From Nocardia brasiliensis IFM 10847 (lineage in GTDB: Bacteria > Actinomycetota > Actinomycetes > Mycobacteriales > Mycobacteriaceae): a DNA stretch of 64,000 nt. The notes under the pieces were generated by a model. The model did no database searches, was not told where the DNA came from, and saw only the letters and a program-made list of their open reading frames with translations. Below are positions 24,945-33,844 of this stretch, one piece after another. The stretch is taken from the NCBI RefSeq assembly GCF_000710915.1, contig NZ_BAUA01000152.1, positions 1-64,000 of the forward strand. The letters run 5' to 3'. Both the position numbers and the translations under genes were made by a program. Numbering within the stretch: the stretch's first letter is position 1; each line of letters starts with the position of its first letter.

Positions 24945-25598
24945 GTGTGGTACTGGCTCTTCAAGTACGTCTTGCTCGGCCCCGTATTGCGGGTGCTGGG
25001 CAGACCCGAAATCGAAGGGCTGGACCAGGTTCCGCGCACCGGGCCGGTGATCATCGCGGCCAACCATCTCGCGGTGATCGACTCGCTGTACCTGGCGCTC
25101 GTGCTGCCGCGGCGCGCCACCTTCCTGGCCAAGCAGGAGTACTTCACCGGCACCGGCCTGCGCGGGCGCTTCCAGCGCTGGTTCTTCTCGGTCTCCGGGC
25201 AGGTGCCGGTGAACCGGACCGGCGGCAGCGCCGCGGCCGACGCGCTGGCCGCGGCGACCCGGATCCTGGAATCCGGCGGCGTCTGGGCGATCCACCCCGA
25301 GGGCACCCGCTCCCCGGACGGGCGCGTCTACCGCGGTCGCACCGGCACCCTGCGGGTCGCGATGGCGACCGGCGCGCCGGTGATCCCGGTCGTGCTCTCC
25401 GGCACCGATCGCGTCAACCCCCGTGGCACGCGGCTCCCCCGCTTCGGCAAGGTGCGGATCAGCTTCGGCGCCCCGCGCTACTACCTGCCCGCCGACCAGC
25501 ACCGCGCCGCGCGTACCGCGACCGACGAGTTGATGCGGGAGATGGCCGCACGCTCCGGCCGGCACTACGTCGACCGGTACGCCGCCACCTTCCGCTGA
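24945..25598 (+). CDS. 1-acyl-sn-glycerol-3-phosphate acyltransferase (PlsC family)
   Basis: A 217-residue PlsC-type acyltransferase with motif I NHLAVID (H-x4-D, about residues 37-42), motif II-like PVNRTGG and motif III HPEGTRSPDG (about 117-126). It acylates lysophosphatidate or a related acceptor at the membrane; the N-terminal WYWLFKYVLLGPVLRVLG is an amphipathic or membrane-associated helix. GTG follows AGGAGG by five bases. It is divergent from a TetR gene and shares three operators with it, so expression is probably tied to lipid supply. Confidence 0.9.
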   Translation: MWYWLFKYVLLGPVLRVLGRPEIEGLDQVPRTGPVIIAANHLAVIDSLYLALVLPRRATFLAKQEYFTGTGLRGRFQRWFFSVSGQVPVNRTGGSAAADALAAATRILESGGVWAIHPEGTRSPDGRVYRGRTGTLRVAMATGAPVIPVVLSGTDRVNPRGTRLPRFGKVRISFGAPRYYLPADQHRAARTATDELMREMAARSGRHYVDRYAATFR

Positions 25599-25727
25599 TC
25601 CCGCACGCCGACCCGCGACACTCCAGCAACCGCCGACACGCTGGAAAAGGGTTAACGCCACGCGGGAATGGCGGGATAGTGGAGTGCAGGCCGGCAGGCG
25701 GCCGGAGCCGGTGATGAGGAGTAGACG

Positions 25728-27374
25728 TTGAGCAGGTTCACCGACGAGATGTATGCGACGGCGCAGGCGTCGAGCCGGGGGTTGGTGACCGGTGAACCGG
25801 AGGCACCGCTGCGCCGGAGCTGGGGCGAGATCCACCGGATCGCCAGACGGATGGCCGGCGGCCTCGCGGCGGCGGGCATCGGGCACGGGGACGCGGTCGG
25901 CGTGCTCGCGGGCATGCCGGTCGACATCGCCCCCGCCTGCCAGGCGATCTGGATGCGCGGCGCGTCGATCACCATGCTGCATCAGCCGACCCCGCGCACC
26001 GATCTGGTCGTCTGGGCCCGCGACACCGAAACGGTGCTGACCATGATCGAGGCGCGCGCGGTGGTGCTCGGCGCGCCGTTCGAGGCGGCCGAGCCGATCC
26101 TGCGCGAGCGCGGCATCACCGTGGTGCGCATCGATCAACTGCACGACGGCACCGACACCGATCCGGTGCCGACCGCCGAGGACGATATCGCGTTGCAGCA
26201 GTTGACCTCCGGTTCCACCGGATCGCCCAAGGCGGTGCGGATCACGCACGGCAACTTCTTCGTGAACGCCTACGCCATGTTCGACCGGGTGAAGTTCCAG
26301 CTCGACGAAGACGTGATGATCAGCTGGCTGCCGCTGTTCCACGATATGGGCATGGTCGGATTCCTCAGCGTCCCCATGCAGATCGGCGCCGAGGTGGTCT
26401 GCGTGACGCCGATCGACTTCCTCAAGCGTCCGCTGCTGTGGGCCGAGCTGATCACCAAGTACCGCGGGACGGTCACCGCCGCACCGAATTTCGCGTACTC
26501 GTTACTCGCGCGCCGGCTCAAGCAGGCCGACGACGGCGGGCTCGATCTCAGCAGTGTGCGCTACATGTGGAACGGCGCGGAACCGGTCGACCCGGACACG
26601 ATGGAGGCGCTGGCCGCCGCCGGTAAACGCTTCGGGCTCAACCCGATGGCGCTCACCCCGGTGTACGGCATGGCGGAAACCACACTCGCCGTGTCGATTC
26701 CGGATCCGGGCCTGGGGCAGGTCGTCGACGTCATCGACGCCGATCTGCTGGAGGCACTCGGCAAAGCGGTTCCGGTGCCCGACGAACACTCCCATCACGG
26801 GAACGTGCGCAGGCTGCCGACGCTGGGCTACCTGGTCGATCATCTGGAGGGCCGGGTGGTCGACGCCGAACGTCAGCCGCTGCCGTCCCGCTCCGTCGGC
26901 GTCATCGAATTACGGGGCCCGGCAGTCACTTCCGGCTATGTCACAGTCGACGGCTTCCGGCCCGCGCAGGACGCCGCGGGCTGGCTGGACACCGGCGACA
27001 TCGGTTACTTCACCGACGAGGGCCTGATCGTGGTGTGCGGCCGGATCAAGGACGTCGTCATCATGGGCGGGCGCAACATCTACCCCACCGATATCGAACG
27101 CGCCGCCACCCGGGTGGCCGGTGTGCGTCCGGGCAACGCGGTGGCGGTGCGCTTGGACGCGGGGCAGAAGCGGGAGAGCTTCGCCGTGGTGGTGGAGAGC
27201 AACGACTACCAGAATGCCGAAGAGGTCAAGCGGATCGAGCGCGAGATCGTGCACGCGGTGTTCTCCGAGGTCGGCGCCCGCCCGCGCACCGTCGCCGTGC
27301 TCGGCCCCGGCGCACTGCCCAAGACGTCGTCGGGCAAGCTGCGCCGCGCCGCGACCGCGGTCCATCTGCGCTGA
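25728..27374 (+). CDS. Acyl-CoA/acyl-AMP ligase (Rv1013/Pks16-like)
   Basis: A 548-residue ANL-superfamily adenylating enzyme. It shows the P-loop LTSGSTGSPKAVRITHGN (about residues 158-175), YGMAETT (about 312), the TGD motif WLDTGDIGYF (about 421) and the C-terminal PKTSSGKLRR lysine. It activates a fatty acid as acyl-AMP, then transfers it to CoA or a carrier protein. The TTG start follows GAGGAG by six bases. The place next to pth-rplY matches Rv1013 (pks16) in M. tuberculosis. Fatty acyl-AMP-ligase function is possible but not settled by motifs alone. Confidence 0.85.
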   Translation: MSRFTDEMYATAQASSRGLVTGEPEAPLRRSWGEIHRIARRMAGGLAAAGIGHGDAVGVLAGMPVDIAPACQAIWMRGASITMLHQPTPRTDLVVWARDTETVLTMIEARAVVLGAPFEAAEPILRERGITVVRIDQLHDGTDTDPVPTAEDDIALQQLTSGSTGSPKAVRITHGNFFVNAYAMFDRVKFQLDEDVMISWLPLFHDMGMVGFLSVPMQIGAEVVCVTPIDFLKRPLLWAELITKYRGTVTAAPNFAYSLLARRLKQADDGGLDLSSVRYMWNGAEPVDPDTMEALAAAGKRFGLNPMALTPVYGMAETTLAVSIPDPGLGQVVDVIDADLLEALGKAVPVPDEHSHHGNVRRLPTLGYLVDHLEGRVVDAERQPLPSRSVGVIELRGPAVTSGYVTVDGFRPAQDAAGWLDTGDIGYFTDEGLIVVCGRIKDVVIMGGRNIYPTDIERAATRVAGVRPGNAVAVRLDAGQKRESFAVVVESNDYQNAEEVKRIEREIVHAVFSEVGARPRTVAVLGPGALPKTSSGKLRRAATAVHLR

Positions 27375-27425
27375 GCAGCGCTACCCGAACAGTGTTGGCG
27401 GCGCGGTGAATTCGCGCCGCCGACC

Positions 27426-28007
27426 TCAGTGCACGCGGTTCTGCGCGGCCTCCAGGCCGACCCGGAGCAACAGCTCGACGGCGTCGGCGGCCTGCTCGAC
27501 GATCACCGGAATCTCCTTGCGCTCCGGTGTCGCGAACGGCTTGAGCACGTAATCGGCGGGATCCTGGCGCCCCGGCGGCCGGCCGATGCCGATCCGCGTG
27601 CGCAGGTAGTCCTTGGTGGTCAGCGCGCTGGAGACGGAACGAAGGCCGTTGTGGCCGCCCTCGCCACCGCCGCGCTTGAGCCGGATCTCGCCGAACGGGA
27701 GGTCGAGCTCGTCGTGCACGACGATCACCTCGGTAGGCGGCACGGAAAAGAACTTCGCCAGCGCCGCGACCGGGCGGCCGGACAGATTCATGAAGGTTCG
27801 CGGCTTGGCGATGAGCACCTGGCGGCCGTCGAGCCGGGCCTGCAACAGGTCTGCGCCGGACTTCTTGTGCACACCGAAACGGCCGCCGACGCGCTCCGCG
27901 AGCACGTCGGCGACCAGGAACCCCACGTTGTGCCGGGTGCGCTCGTATTCGGTTCCGGGGTTACCCAGTCCGACCACGAGCGCGGGCCCGGTCACGGAGT
28001 CGGTCAT
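27426..28007 (-). CDS. pth: Peptidyl-tRNA hydrolase
   Basis: A 193-residue bacterial Pth. VVGLGNPGTEYERTRHNVGF (residues 11-30) holds the catalytic His, PRTFMNLSGRPV carries the conserved Asn, and HDELDLPFGEIRLKRGGGEGGHNGLRS covers the catalytic Asp and second Asn. It releases tRNA from aborted peptidyl-tRNAs. It lies 23 bases after rplY on the same strand, the same pair as Rv1015c-Rv1014c. Confidence 0.96.
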   Translation of the reverse strand: MTDSVTGPALVVGLGNPGTEYERTRHNVGFLVADVLAERVGGRFGVHKKSGADLLQARLDGRQVLIAKPRTFMNLSGRPVAALAKFFSVPPTEVIVVHDELDLPFGEIRLKRGGGEGGHNGLRSVSSALTTKDYLRTRIGIGRPPGRQDPADYVLKPFATPERKEIPVIVEQAADAVELLLRVGLEAAQNRVH

Positions 28008-28030
28008 CGAATGACCTGATCCAGCAGTAC

Positions 28031-28630
28031 TTACTCGGCGCTCGCGGCTTCGCCCTCGGCCTCGTCGCCTTCCTCGGCCTCGGCCTGCGGCGCGGCGATG
28101 ACGTTCACGATGAGGGTCTCGGCGTCCACGTTCAGGGTGACGCCCTTGGGCAGCGTGAGCTCGCCCGCGTTGATCTGCGTGCCCGCCTCGACACCCTCGA
28201 CCGAGACCTCGATGGACTCGGGGATGTTCAGCGCGTCGGCCTCGATGGAGATGGTGGTGGCGTCCTGGGTGACCAGGGTGCCGGAGGCGGCGTTACCGGT
28301 GATGACGACGTTGACGTCGGCGCTGACCTTCTCGCCCTTCTTGACGATGAGCAGGTCGGCGTGCTCGATGTAGCGGCGGATCGGGTGCACCACAACGGAT
28401 TTGGTCAGCGCGAGCTGCTTCTTGCCGTCGATCACCAGGTTCAGCACCGCGTTGGTGCCGTGCTCGCGCAGGATCGCGGAGAAGGCCTGGGCGTTGACCG
28501 ACAGGTGCTGCGGGTCGGCCTGGTGGCCGTACAGCACGGCGGGCACGTTGCCGGCCCGGCGGGTACGGCGGGCCGCGCCCTTGCCGAACTCGGTACGGAC
28601 GGCGGCTTCGAGAAGGTTGGCGTCGGACAT
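28031..28630 (-). CDS. rplY: 50S ribosomal protein L25 (general stress protein Ctc)
   Basis: A 199-residue protein with the L25 domain (EFGKGAARRTRRAGNVPAVLYGHQADPQHLSVN, about residues 14-46) and the Ctc-type beta-barrel extension (LNIPESIEVSVEGVEAGTQINAGELTLPKGV). The tail is acidic (EEGDEAEGEAASAE), typical of actinobacterial L25. It binds 5S rRNA. It forms an operon with pth. A 7-bp hairpin sits in the presumed 5' leader. Confidence 0.96.
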   Translation of the reverse strand: MSDANLLEAAVRTEFGKGAARRTRRAGNVPAVLYGHQADPQHLSVNAQAFSAILREHGTNAVLNLVIDGKKQLALTKSVVVHPIRRYIEHADLLIVKKGEKVSADVNVVITGNAASGTLVTQDATTISIEADALNIPESIEVSVEGVEAGTQINAGELTLPKGVTLNVDAETLIVNVIAAPQAEAEEGDEAEGEAASAE

Positions 28631-28674
28631 GACTGGATCTACTCCCTACGGCGGTTCCGGGCTGTCAACAGTGC

Positions 28675-28699
28675 GCCAGGGACTGTTCTCCGCCCTGGC
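28675..28699 (-). promoter_or_regulatory. Hairpin in the rplY upstream leader
   Basis: GCCAGGG (28675-28681) pairs with CCCTGGC (28693-28699) across an 11-base loop, 45-69 bases before the rplY ATG. On the minus strand a TTGACA follows it at 28665-28670, so the hairpin could instead lie upstream of the promoter. Role uncertain. Confidence 0.3.
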
Positions 28700-28953
28700 T
28701 TGGTTGGTCTACTCGTCGGGGCAAGAAGATGCGAACGAGGACGGCCGGAAGCCGCGCCGCGTCGATCACGGTGAACGCAAAATCAGGTCTGCGGTCACCC
28801 TCGCCGAGACAACCCGAACACCATACCGCAAGGGTTATGCACAGACGGAATCGGGTGACCCGGGCGGTTCCGGGACGCGGGTCGCGTCGCGGCCGATCCG
28901 ATCGCGTAGATTGGACCGGTTGCCGATCAGGTCGTCTGTGAAAGGTTGTTCCG

Positions 28954-30573
28954 TTGACCGCCTCCCCCGAGGGTCTCCCCGCCGAGGTTTCCCGACGGCG
29001 CACGTTCGCGGTGATCTCGCACCCCGACGCCGGTAAGTCGACGCTCACCGAAGCGCTCGCGCTACACGCCAGGATGATTTCCGAGGCGGGCGCGATCCAC
29101 GGCAAGGCGGGCCGCCGCTCCACGGTCTCGGACTGGATGGAGATGGAGAAGGCGCGCGGCATCTCGGTCAGTTCGACCGCGCTGCAGTTCAACTACCGCG
29201 CCGAGGGCGCCGACGAGGACAGTGTGATCAACCTCGTCGACACCCCCGGCCACTCCGACTTCTCCGAGGACACCTACCGGGTGCTCACCGCCGTCGACGC
29301 CGCGGTGATGCTGATCGACGCCGCGAAGGGCTTGGAGCCGCAGACGCTCAAGCTGTTCCAGGTGTGCCGCCACCGCGGCATCCCGGTCATCACCGTGATC
29401 AACAAGTGGGACCGCCCCGGCCAGGCGCCGCTGGAACTGCTCGACGAGATCAACGAGCGGATCGGGCTCACCCCGACGCCCCTGTTCCTCCCGGTCGGCA
29501 TCGCGGGCGACTTCCGCGGGCTGCTGCGCCGCGGCGAAGAAGGCGCGCCGCTCGAATACATCCACTTCACCCGCACCGCGGGCGGCGCGACCATCGCGCC
29601 GGAGGAGTCGCTGACCCCGGCCCAGGCCGAGGCCCGCGAAGGCGAAGCGTGGACGACCGCGGTCGAGGAGAGCGAACTGCTCTCGGCCACCGGCCAAGAC
29701 CACGATCAGGAGCTGTTCCTCGCCGGCCAGACCTCCCCGGTCATCTACGCCTCGGCGATGTTGAACTTCGGCGTGCGCCAACTGCTGGAGACGCTGGTCT
29801 CGCTGGCGCCCGCCCCCGGCGCGCGCGCCGATGTGAACGGCAAGGAACGCGAGACCACCGAACCGTTCAGCGCGGTGGTGTTCAAGGTGCAGGCCGGCAT
29901 GGATGCCGCGCACCGGGACCGGCTCGCCTTCATGCGCATCGTGTCGGGTGAATTCGAGCGCGGCATGGTGGTGACGCACGCGCAGACCGGCCGCCCGTTC
30001 GCGACCAAATACGCGTTGACCGTGTTCGGCCGGGAACGCACGACCGTCGACACCGCCTACCCTGGCGACGTGGTCGGCCTGGTGAATGCGACCGCCCTCG
30101 CTCCCGGCCACACGCTGTTCGTGGACAAGAAGGTGGAGTTCCCGCCGATCCCGTCCTTCGCGCCGGAGCATTTCGCCGTGCTGCGGGCGCAGAGCGCGGG
30201 CAAGTACAAGCAGTTCCGCAAGGCCATCGACCAGCTCGACTCCGAGGGCGTCGTACAGGTGCTGCGCAACGATATTCGCGGCGACGCCGCACCGGTGCTC
30301 GCGGCGGTCGGCCCGATGCAGTTCGAGGTGGTCACCGCCCGGATGACGACCGAGTTCAGCGTCGAGACCCGGATGGAGAACCTGCCCTACACACTGGCCC
30401 GGCGCACCGACGCCGCCTCCGCGGACGAACTCGGCAGGCAGCGCGGGGTCGAGGTGTTCACCCGCAGCGACGGTGCGCTGCTCGCGCTGTTCAGCGACAA
30501 GTGGCGGCTGCAGTACATCGAGAAGGAATTCCCGAAGCTGACGCTGGAGCCGCTGGTCGCGACCGCGGACTGA
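28954..30573 (+). CDS. prfC: Peptide chain release factor 3
   Basis: A 539-residue translational GTPase of the RF3 type. The GTPase motifs are AVISHPDAGKSTLTEAL (G1, about residue 19), RGISVSS (G2), DTPGHSDFSEDTYR (G3) and ITVINKWDRP (G4). RF3 recycles RF1/RF2 after termination. The TTG start has AAAGG nearby. RF3 is not universal in actinobacteria, and this gene falls at a break from the M. tuberculosis order. It converges on the SnoaL-like gene eleven bases away. Confidence 0.95.
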   Translation: MTASPEGLPAEVSRRRTFAVISHPDAGKSTLTEALALHARMISEAGAIHGKAGRRSTVSDWMEMEKARGISVSSTALQFNYRAEGADEDSVINLVDTPGHSDFSEDTYRVLTAVDAAVMLIDAAKGLEPQTLKLFQVCRHRGIPVITVINKWDRPGQAPLELLDEINERIGLTPTPLFLPVGIAGDFRGLLRRGEEGAPLEYIHFTRTAGGATIAPEESLTPAQAEAREGEAWTTAVEESELLSATGQDHDQELFLAGQTSPVIYASAMLNFGVRQLLETLVSLAPAPGARADVNGKERETTEPFSAVVFKVQAGMDAAHRDRLAFMRIVSGEFERGMVVTHAQTGRPFATKYALTVFGRERTTVDTAYPGDVVGLVNATALAPGHTLFVDKKVEFPPIPSFAPEHFAVLRAQSAGKYKQFRKAIDQLDSEGVVQVLRNDIRGDAAPVLAAVGPMQFEVVTARMTTEFSVETRMENLPYTLARRTDAASADELGRQRGVEVFTRSDGALLALFSDKWRLQYIEKEFPKLTLEPLVATAD

Positions 30574-30583
30574 GCGCGGTCGG

Positions 30584-31105
30584 TCAGCCTGCCTCGGGTT
30601 CGGGCGTCGCCCCCGGATCGCGCTCCACCGCGGAGATGACGCCTTCTTCCCTGGAGATGAGTCCCCACCGGCTCGACGTGAGGCGCAGGCTCGGCAGATC
30701 GCTCAGCGACAGCACCACCTCGTAGGTGCGCTCGTAGCCGGTGTGCGAGATGCGCCAGCGGCCGTCGGCGCAGCGCACGTATTCGTCCGAATAGAAGGCC
30801 GCACCGCGCAGCAGCATGTTGTGCCCGGGGATGAGCACGGTGTCGGCGAGATACCAGGTGCCGGTGGCGGTGTCGCCGTCGACGTCGATCTCGGGGTGAT
30901 CGCAGCGATGCTCGGTGATGACGTGTGGACCGAGGGTGTTGCGCATGAAGGCCAGGAACGCGTCGCGCGATTCGAATTGCAGATATTCGCTGTAGGTGGC
31001 GGTCGCCTCGGGAATCATGGTGTCCGCGAACTCATCCCAAGATTTCGTGTCGAGGGTGCGTAGATAGCGGAACTTCAATCTGTTGATCGCGGCGATGTCG
31101 TCCAT
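30584..31105 (-). CDS. SnoaL-like (NTF2-fold) protein
   Basis: A 173-residue protein of the SnoaL_4/scytalone-dehydratase-like NTF2 superfamily: DDIAAINRLKFRYLRTLDTKSWDEFADTMIPEA at the start, then HRCDHPEIDVDGDTATGTWYL and DEYVRCADGRWRISHTGYER. Such proteins are small cone-shaped enzymes or binding proteins (dehydratases, cyclases, isomerases); no specific reaction can be assigned. ATG 31105 is preferred; an upstream in-frame ATG (31201) would add a Gly/Pro-rich segment with a ribosome site too close. Nothing recognisable lies between this gene and 31365. Confidence 0.75.
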   Translation of the reverse strand: MDDIAAINRLKFRYLRTLDTKSWDEFADTMIPEATATYSEYLQFESRDAFLAFMRNTLGPHVITEHRCDHPEIDVDGDTATGTWYLADTVLIPGHNMLLRGAAFYSDEYVRCADGRWRISHTGYERTYEVVLSLSDLPSLRLTSSRWGLISREEGVISAVERDPGATPEPEAG

Positions 31106-31365
31106 TACCGCCCCGCCTGTTCCGGGAGCGCTCGGCTCCCGCCCGTCTGCCACGCCCGCCCCCGGGTCGCCGCGGCCCTGCCCGTCGGTTCCCTGCTCCA
31201 TCCCTCAACAATCCCATCCGAAGCCGAACGACTTCACGATTTGAAGGATTTGTACCATCCGCGTCTACATTCCGGAGCGCGGCGCGGCCGACCCCCCATT
31301 GCGCTCGTGGTCGGACAATCCGACGTACTTTCGCCGTTCTGGGCTGCCGGTAGGGATCCGCAGGA

Positions 31366-32259
31366 TCAGTTCGCGATGGTGAAGCAGGTGCGGCAGAAGT
31401 CCTCGCCGAATTCGGTGAGCCGCAAACTCTTGCGCACGATCTTGGGCGCGCGGCCCGCTTTCTTCAGCGCGGCCTCCACCACCGGCTGCACCTCGAGCAC
31501 CATGTATCGGCTCAGCACGACCGGATCCTCGGAGATCAGGGTCAGGCCCAGCCGGTTGAGGTTGATCAGATAGGGGCGGGAACGATCCGGGTAGCGCACG
31601 CCCGCCTGCTCCGGCACCGAGGTCAGATCGCCCTGCACCAGTTCCGAGCCGATGCCGAGCGGCCGGTTGGTGCGCACATCGACCGAGGGCTGCGGGCCGT
31701 TCTGCGCCATGAAACGCAGGATGCGCGCCTCGTCGGGCGCCAGTTCGTCCAGGATTCGGTCGTAGGCCGGGTGCACATCCTCGGTGAAGTAGACGTCCGC
31801 GGAGCGGGCGAGCAGCGCGTCGCCGCGCCGGCGCAGTTCGTCGGTGCTCGCCGAGCGCAGGTAGGAACCGACGGCGAGGGCTTGCTGCTGCGTGCCGCTG
31901 TGATTGCCCGGCCCGTTCGGCGTCGGCACATAGCTGACGATCTCGCGCACCGAACCCTCGGTGACACCGAGCGCGCTACGAGCTATGGAGCGCAACGCAT
32001 TTCCGGTCCGCTCGGCGATATCGGCGGAGGATTCGCCGTCCAGCGCGGCCTGGGTGATCTCCTTGGTGACCTCGTAGGTGGTGCCGACCGCCCACTGCCC
32101 GCCGCGCACCACGGTGCCCGCCGCCAGGCCCGCGGCCCGGAACACCCCGCGAATCAGCCGGGCCTCGTTGCTGATCTGCCGCTGTTCGACATCAGAGCTG
32201 CGCTCCACAGCGCGGGAACCGGCTCGAGCGATGTCCTGTCCGGTCCTGTCGTTTGCCAC
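31366..32259 (-). CDS. Abi-alpha (DUF4393-like) protein, paralogue 1
   Basis: A 297-residue protein whose C-terminal half matches Abi-alpha-type proteins: LAPDEARILRFMAQNGPQPSVDVRT, SVPEQAGVRYPDRSRPYLINLNRLGL and the tail RLTEFGEDFCRTC. The N-terminal third is helical with Gly/Ala-rich stretches (RGVFRAAGLAAGTVVRGGQWAVG) that might associate with membrane. GTG 32259 follows GGAG by six bases. Abi-alpha domains are named from a phage abortive-infection context, but the function here is not shown. It is divergent from the DUF445 gene, beyond which a clear paralogue lies. Confidence 0.75.
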   Translation of the reverse strand: MANDRTGQDIARAGSRAVERSSDVEQRQISNEARLIRGVFRAAGLAAGTVVRGGQWAVGTTYEVTKEITQAALDGESSADIAERTGNALRSIARSALGVTEGSVREIVSYVPTPNGPGNHSGTQQQALAVGSYLRSASTDELRRRGDALLARSADVYFTEDVHPAYDRILDELAPDEARILRFMAQNGPQPSVDVRTNRPLGIGSELVQGDLTSVPEQAGVRYPDRSRPYLINLNRLGLTLISEDPVVLSRYMVLEVQPVVEAALKKAGRAPKIVRKSLRLTEFGEDFCRTCFTIAN

Positions 32260-32521
32260 GTCATACTCCGATATCGCCAGGTGAACGAATCCGCCCCACA
32301 GATTACTGCCCCCTGTGTCGTTGGTCATTGTCGCGGTAGGACCGAGCAGGCGTGGCATTGCCGACAAACACTGTGACCGATATCTCGACACGGTCCACTG
32401 CGGAGCCACCCGCGCGAGCGGATCCGGTCGGTCTCGCCACAATAGAGTCCCGATGCCGACAGGGTGCTACTTTGATGTTCCGGTGAGGCGGCGGTCACCG
32501 GAGTGTCGGCAGGAGGGTGTC
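32260..32521. promoter_or_regulatory. Divergent promoter region of the Abi-alpha/DUF445 module
   Basis: A 262-base spacer between divergent starts. No convincing operator or hexamer pair was found; it presumably holds both promoters. Confidence 0.4.
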
Positions 32522-33844
32522 GTGTTAGAGAGCGTGTTCGGAATCCACCCGACAATCCTGCTCGAGCTATTGACGATCCCACTTTTCACCGGGGTCATCG
32601 GGTACATAACCAACTGGACCGGCGTGCTGATGCTGTTCCGGCCGATCGCGTTCCATGGGGTGCGACTACCCGGACTTCGCGCGTTGTACCCCTTCCTGCC
32701 CAAACGAATTCAGGTGCTGCCGCTGCTGAGTTATGACGGGCGATTCGGCTGGCAGGGCATCGTGCCCTCGCGTGCGGACAAGATGGCGAGCATCGCCGTC
32801 GACAAGGGCCTGGCCAAACTGGGCAGCGTCGCCGACTTCTACCGCGAACTGGAGCCGGACAAGCTCGCCGAACATCTCGCGAGCATCGCCGACGAACAGA
32901 TCCAGGACATCGTCGAAGAAATTCTCAAACGGGAACATCCACAGCTCTGGTACAACCTGCCGACCCAAGTCCGCGAGATGGTGCACGCGCGGGTCAAGCA
33001 GCAACTGCCGGATATTCTGCGTGAGCTCACAGATGAATTGGGCGCGAATATTGATCAACTGCTCGATGTGAAGCAGATGGTGATTCGCTACTTCCAGGCC
33101 CGGCCGCAACTGCTCAACACGCTGTTCCAGGTACTCGGCGCAAAAGAGCTGCGGTTCATGATCAACTTCGGCTTTTTCTTCGGCGCGCCGATGGGTGCGA
33201 TCGTGGTCGCCGTGCTGCACCTGACCGGATGGCCGACCCTGGTCGTGTTGCCGATCGGCGGCGTGATCATCGGCTGGGTGGTCAACTGGGTCGGCATCAA
33301 TATGATCTTCGCGCCCGCGTACCCGAAGTGGTGGTGCCCATGGCGGCAGGGGCTGCTGATCAAGCGCCAGTCCGAGATCACCGACGGCTACGCCGAATTG
33401 GTGTCCAGTCAGGTGATGACCGTCGCCAACATCGGCGACGAACTGCTCAACGGCCCGCGCTCGGACCGGACCATGCAGATGCTCGAGGACACGCTGCGCC
33501 CCGCTGCGGACCGCGCGCTCGGCCCTGCCCGGCCCGCCGTCAAGTTCATGCTCGGCAGCCGCGAATACGATGCGCTGCAGTCCACGCTGACCACCGAGGC
33601 CATGACCATCGCCCCGATCGCGTTCGCCGATCCGGAGTTCAACGTGCGCCAGGGCAGGCATATCAACCAGTACATCGCCAAACAGATGGCGGCGCTGAAA
33701 CCGCCGGACTTCGTGGACATGCTGCGCTCGGCCATCAAACAAGATGAGTGGCTGCTTTTTCTGCATGGCGGCGTGTTGGGACTCTTCGCCGGATACGCTC
33801 ATATCCTGATCTTCGGAACAGGAGTGGCGACCACATGGCTGTAG
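32522..33844 (+). CDS. DUF445 family membrane protein
   Basis: A 440-residue DUF445 protein. It has a membrane segment near the start (ILLELLTIPLFTGVIGYITNWTGVLMLF), a long helical cytoplasmic part (about residues 75-200), a second membrane region around 215-265 (FMINFGFFFGAPMGAIVVAV ... VVLPIGGVIIGWVVNWVGINMIF) and a C-terminal hydrophobic stretch. The duplicated YxTNxxGVLMLF / WVVNWVGINMIF motifs are family hallmarks. GTG follows AGGAGGG by four bases. It overlaps the following Abi-alpha gene by ten bases, so the two are co-translated and probably work together. Family function unknown. Confidence 0.85.
   Translation: MLESVFGIHPTILLELLTIPLFTGVIGYITNWTGVLMLFRPIAFHGVRLPGLRALYPFLPKRIQVLPLLSYDGRFGWQGIVPSRADKMASIAVDKGLAKLGSVADFYRELEPDKLAEHLASIADEQIQDIVEEILKREHPQLWYNLPTQVREMVHARVKQQLPDILRELTDELGANIDQLLDVKQMVIRYFQARPQLLNTLFQVLGAKELRFMINFGFFFGAPMGAIVVAVLHLTGWPTLVVLPIGGVIIGWVVNWVGINMIFAPAYPKWWCPWRQGLLIKRQSEITDGYAELVSSQVMTVANIGDELLNGPRSDRTMQMLEDTLRPAADRALGPARPAVKFMLGSREYDALQSTLTTEAMTIAPIAFADPEFNVRQGRHINQYIAKQMAALKPPDFVDMLRSAIKQDEWLLFLHGGVLGLFAGYAHILIFGTGVATTWL

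Noticed and set aside
28675..28699. L25-binding autoregulatory RNA in the rplY leader
   Set aside because: The hairpin exists, but a TTGACA lies between it and the gene, so it may not be transcribed; it does not resemble 5S rRNA loop E.
31202..31365. A small gene upstream of the SnoaL-like gene
   Set aside because: Short frames there lack ribosome sites and protein-like composition.
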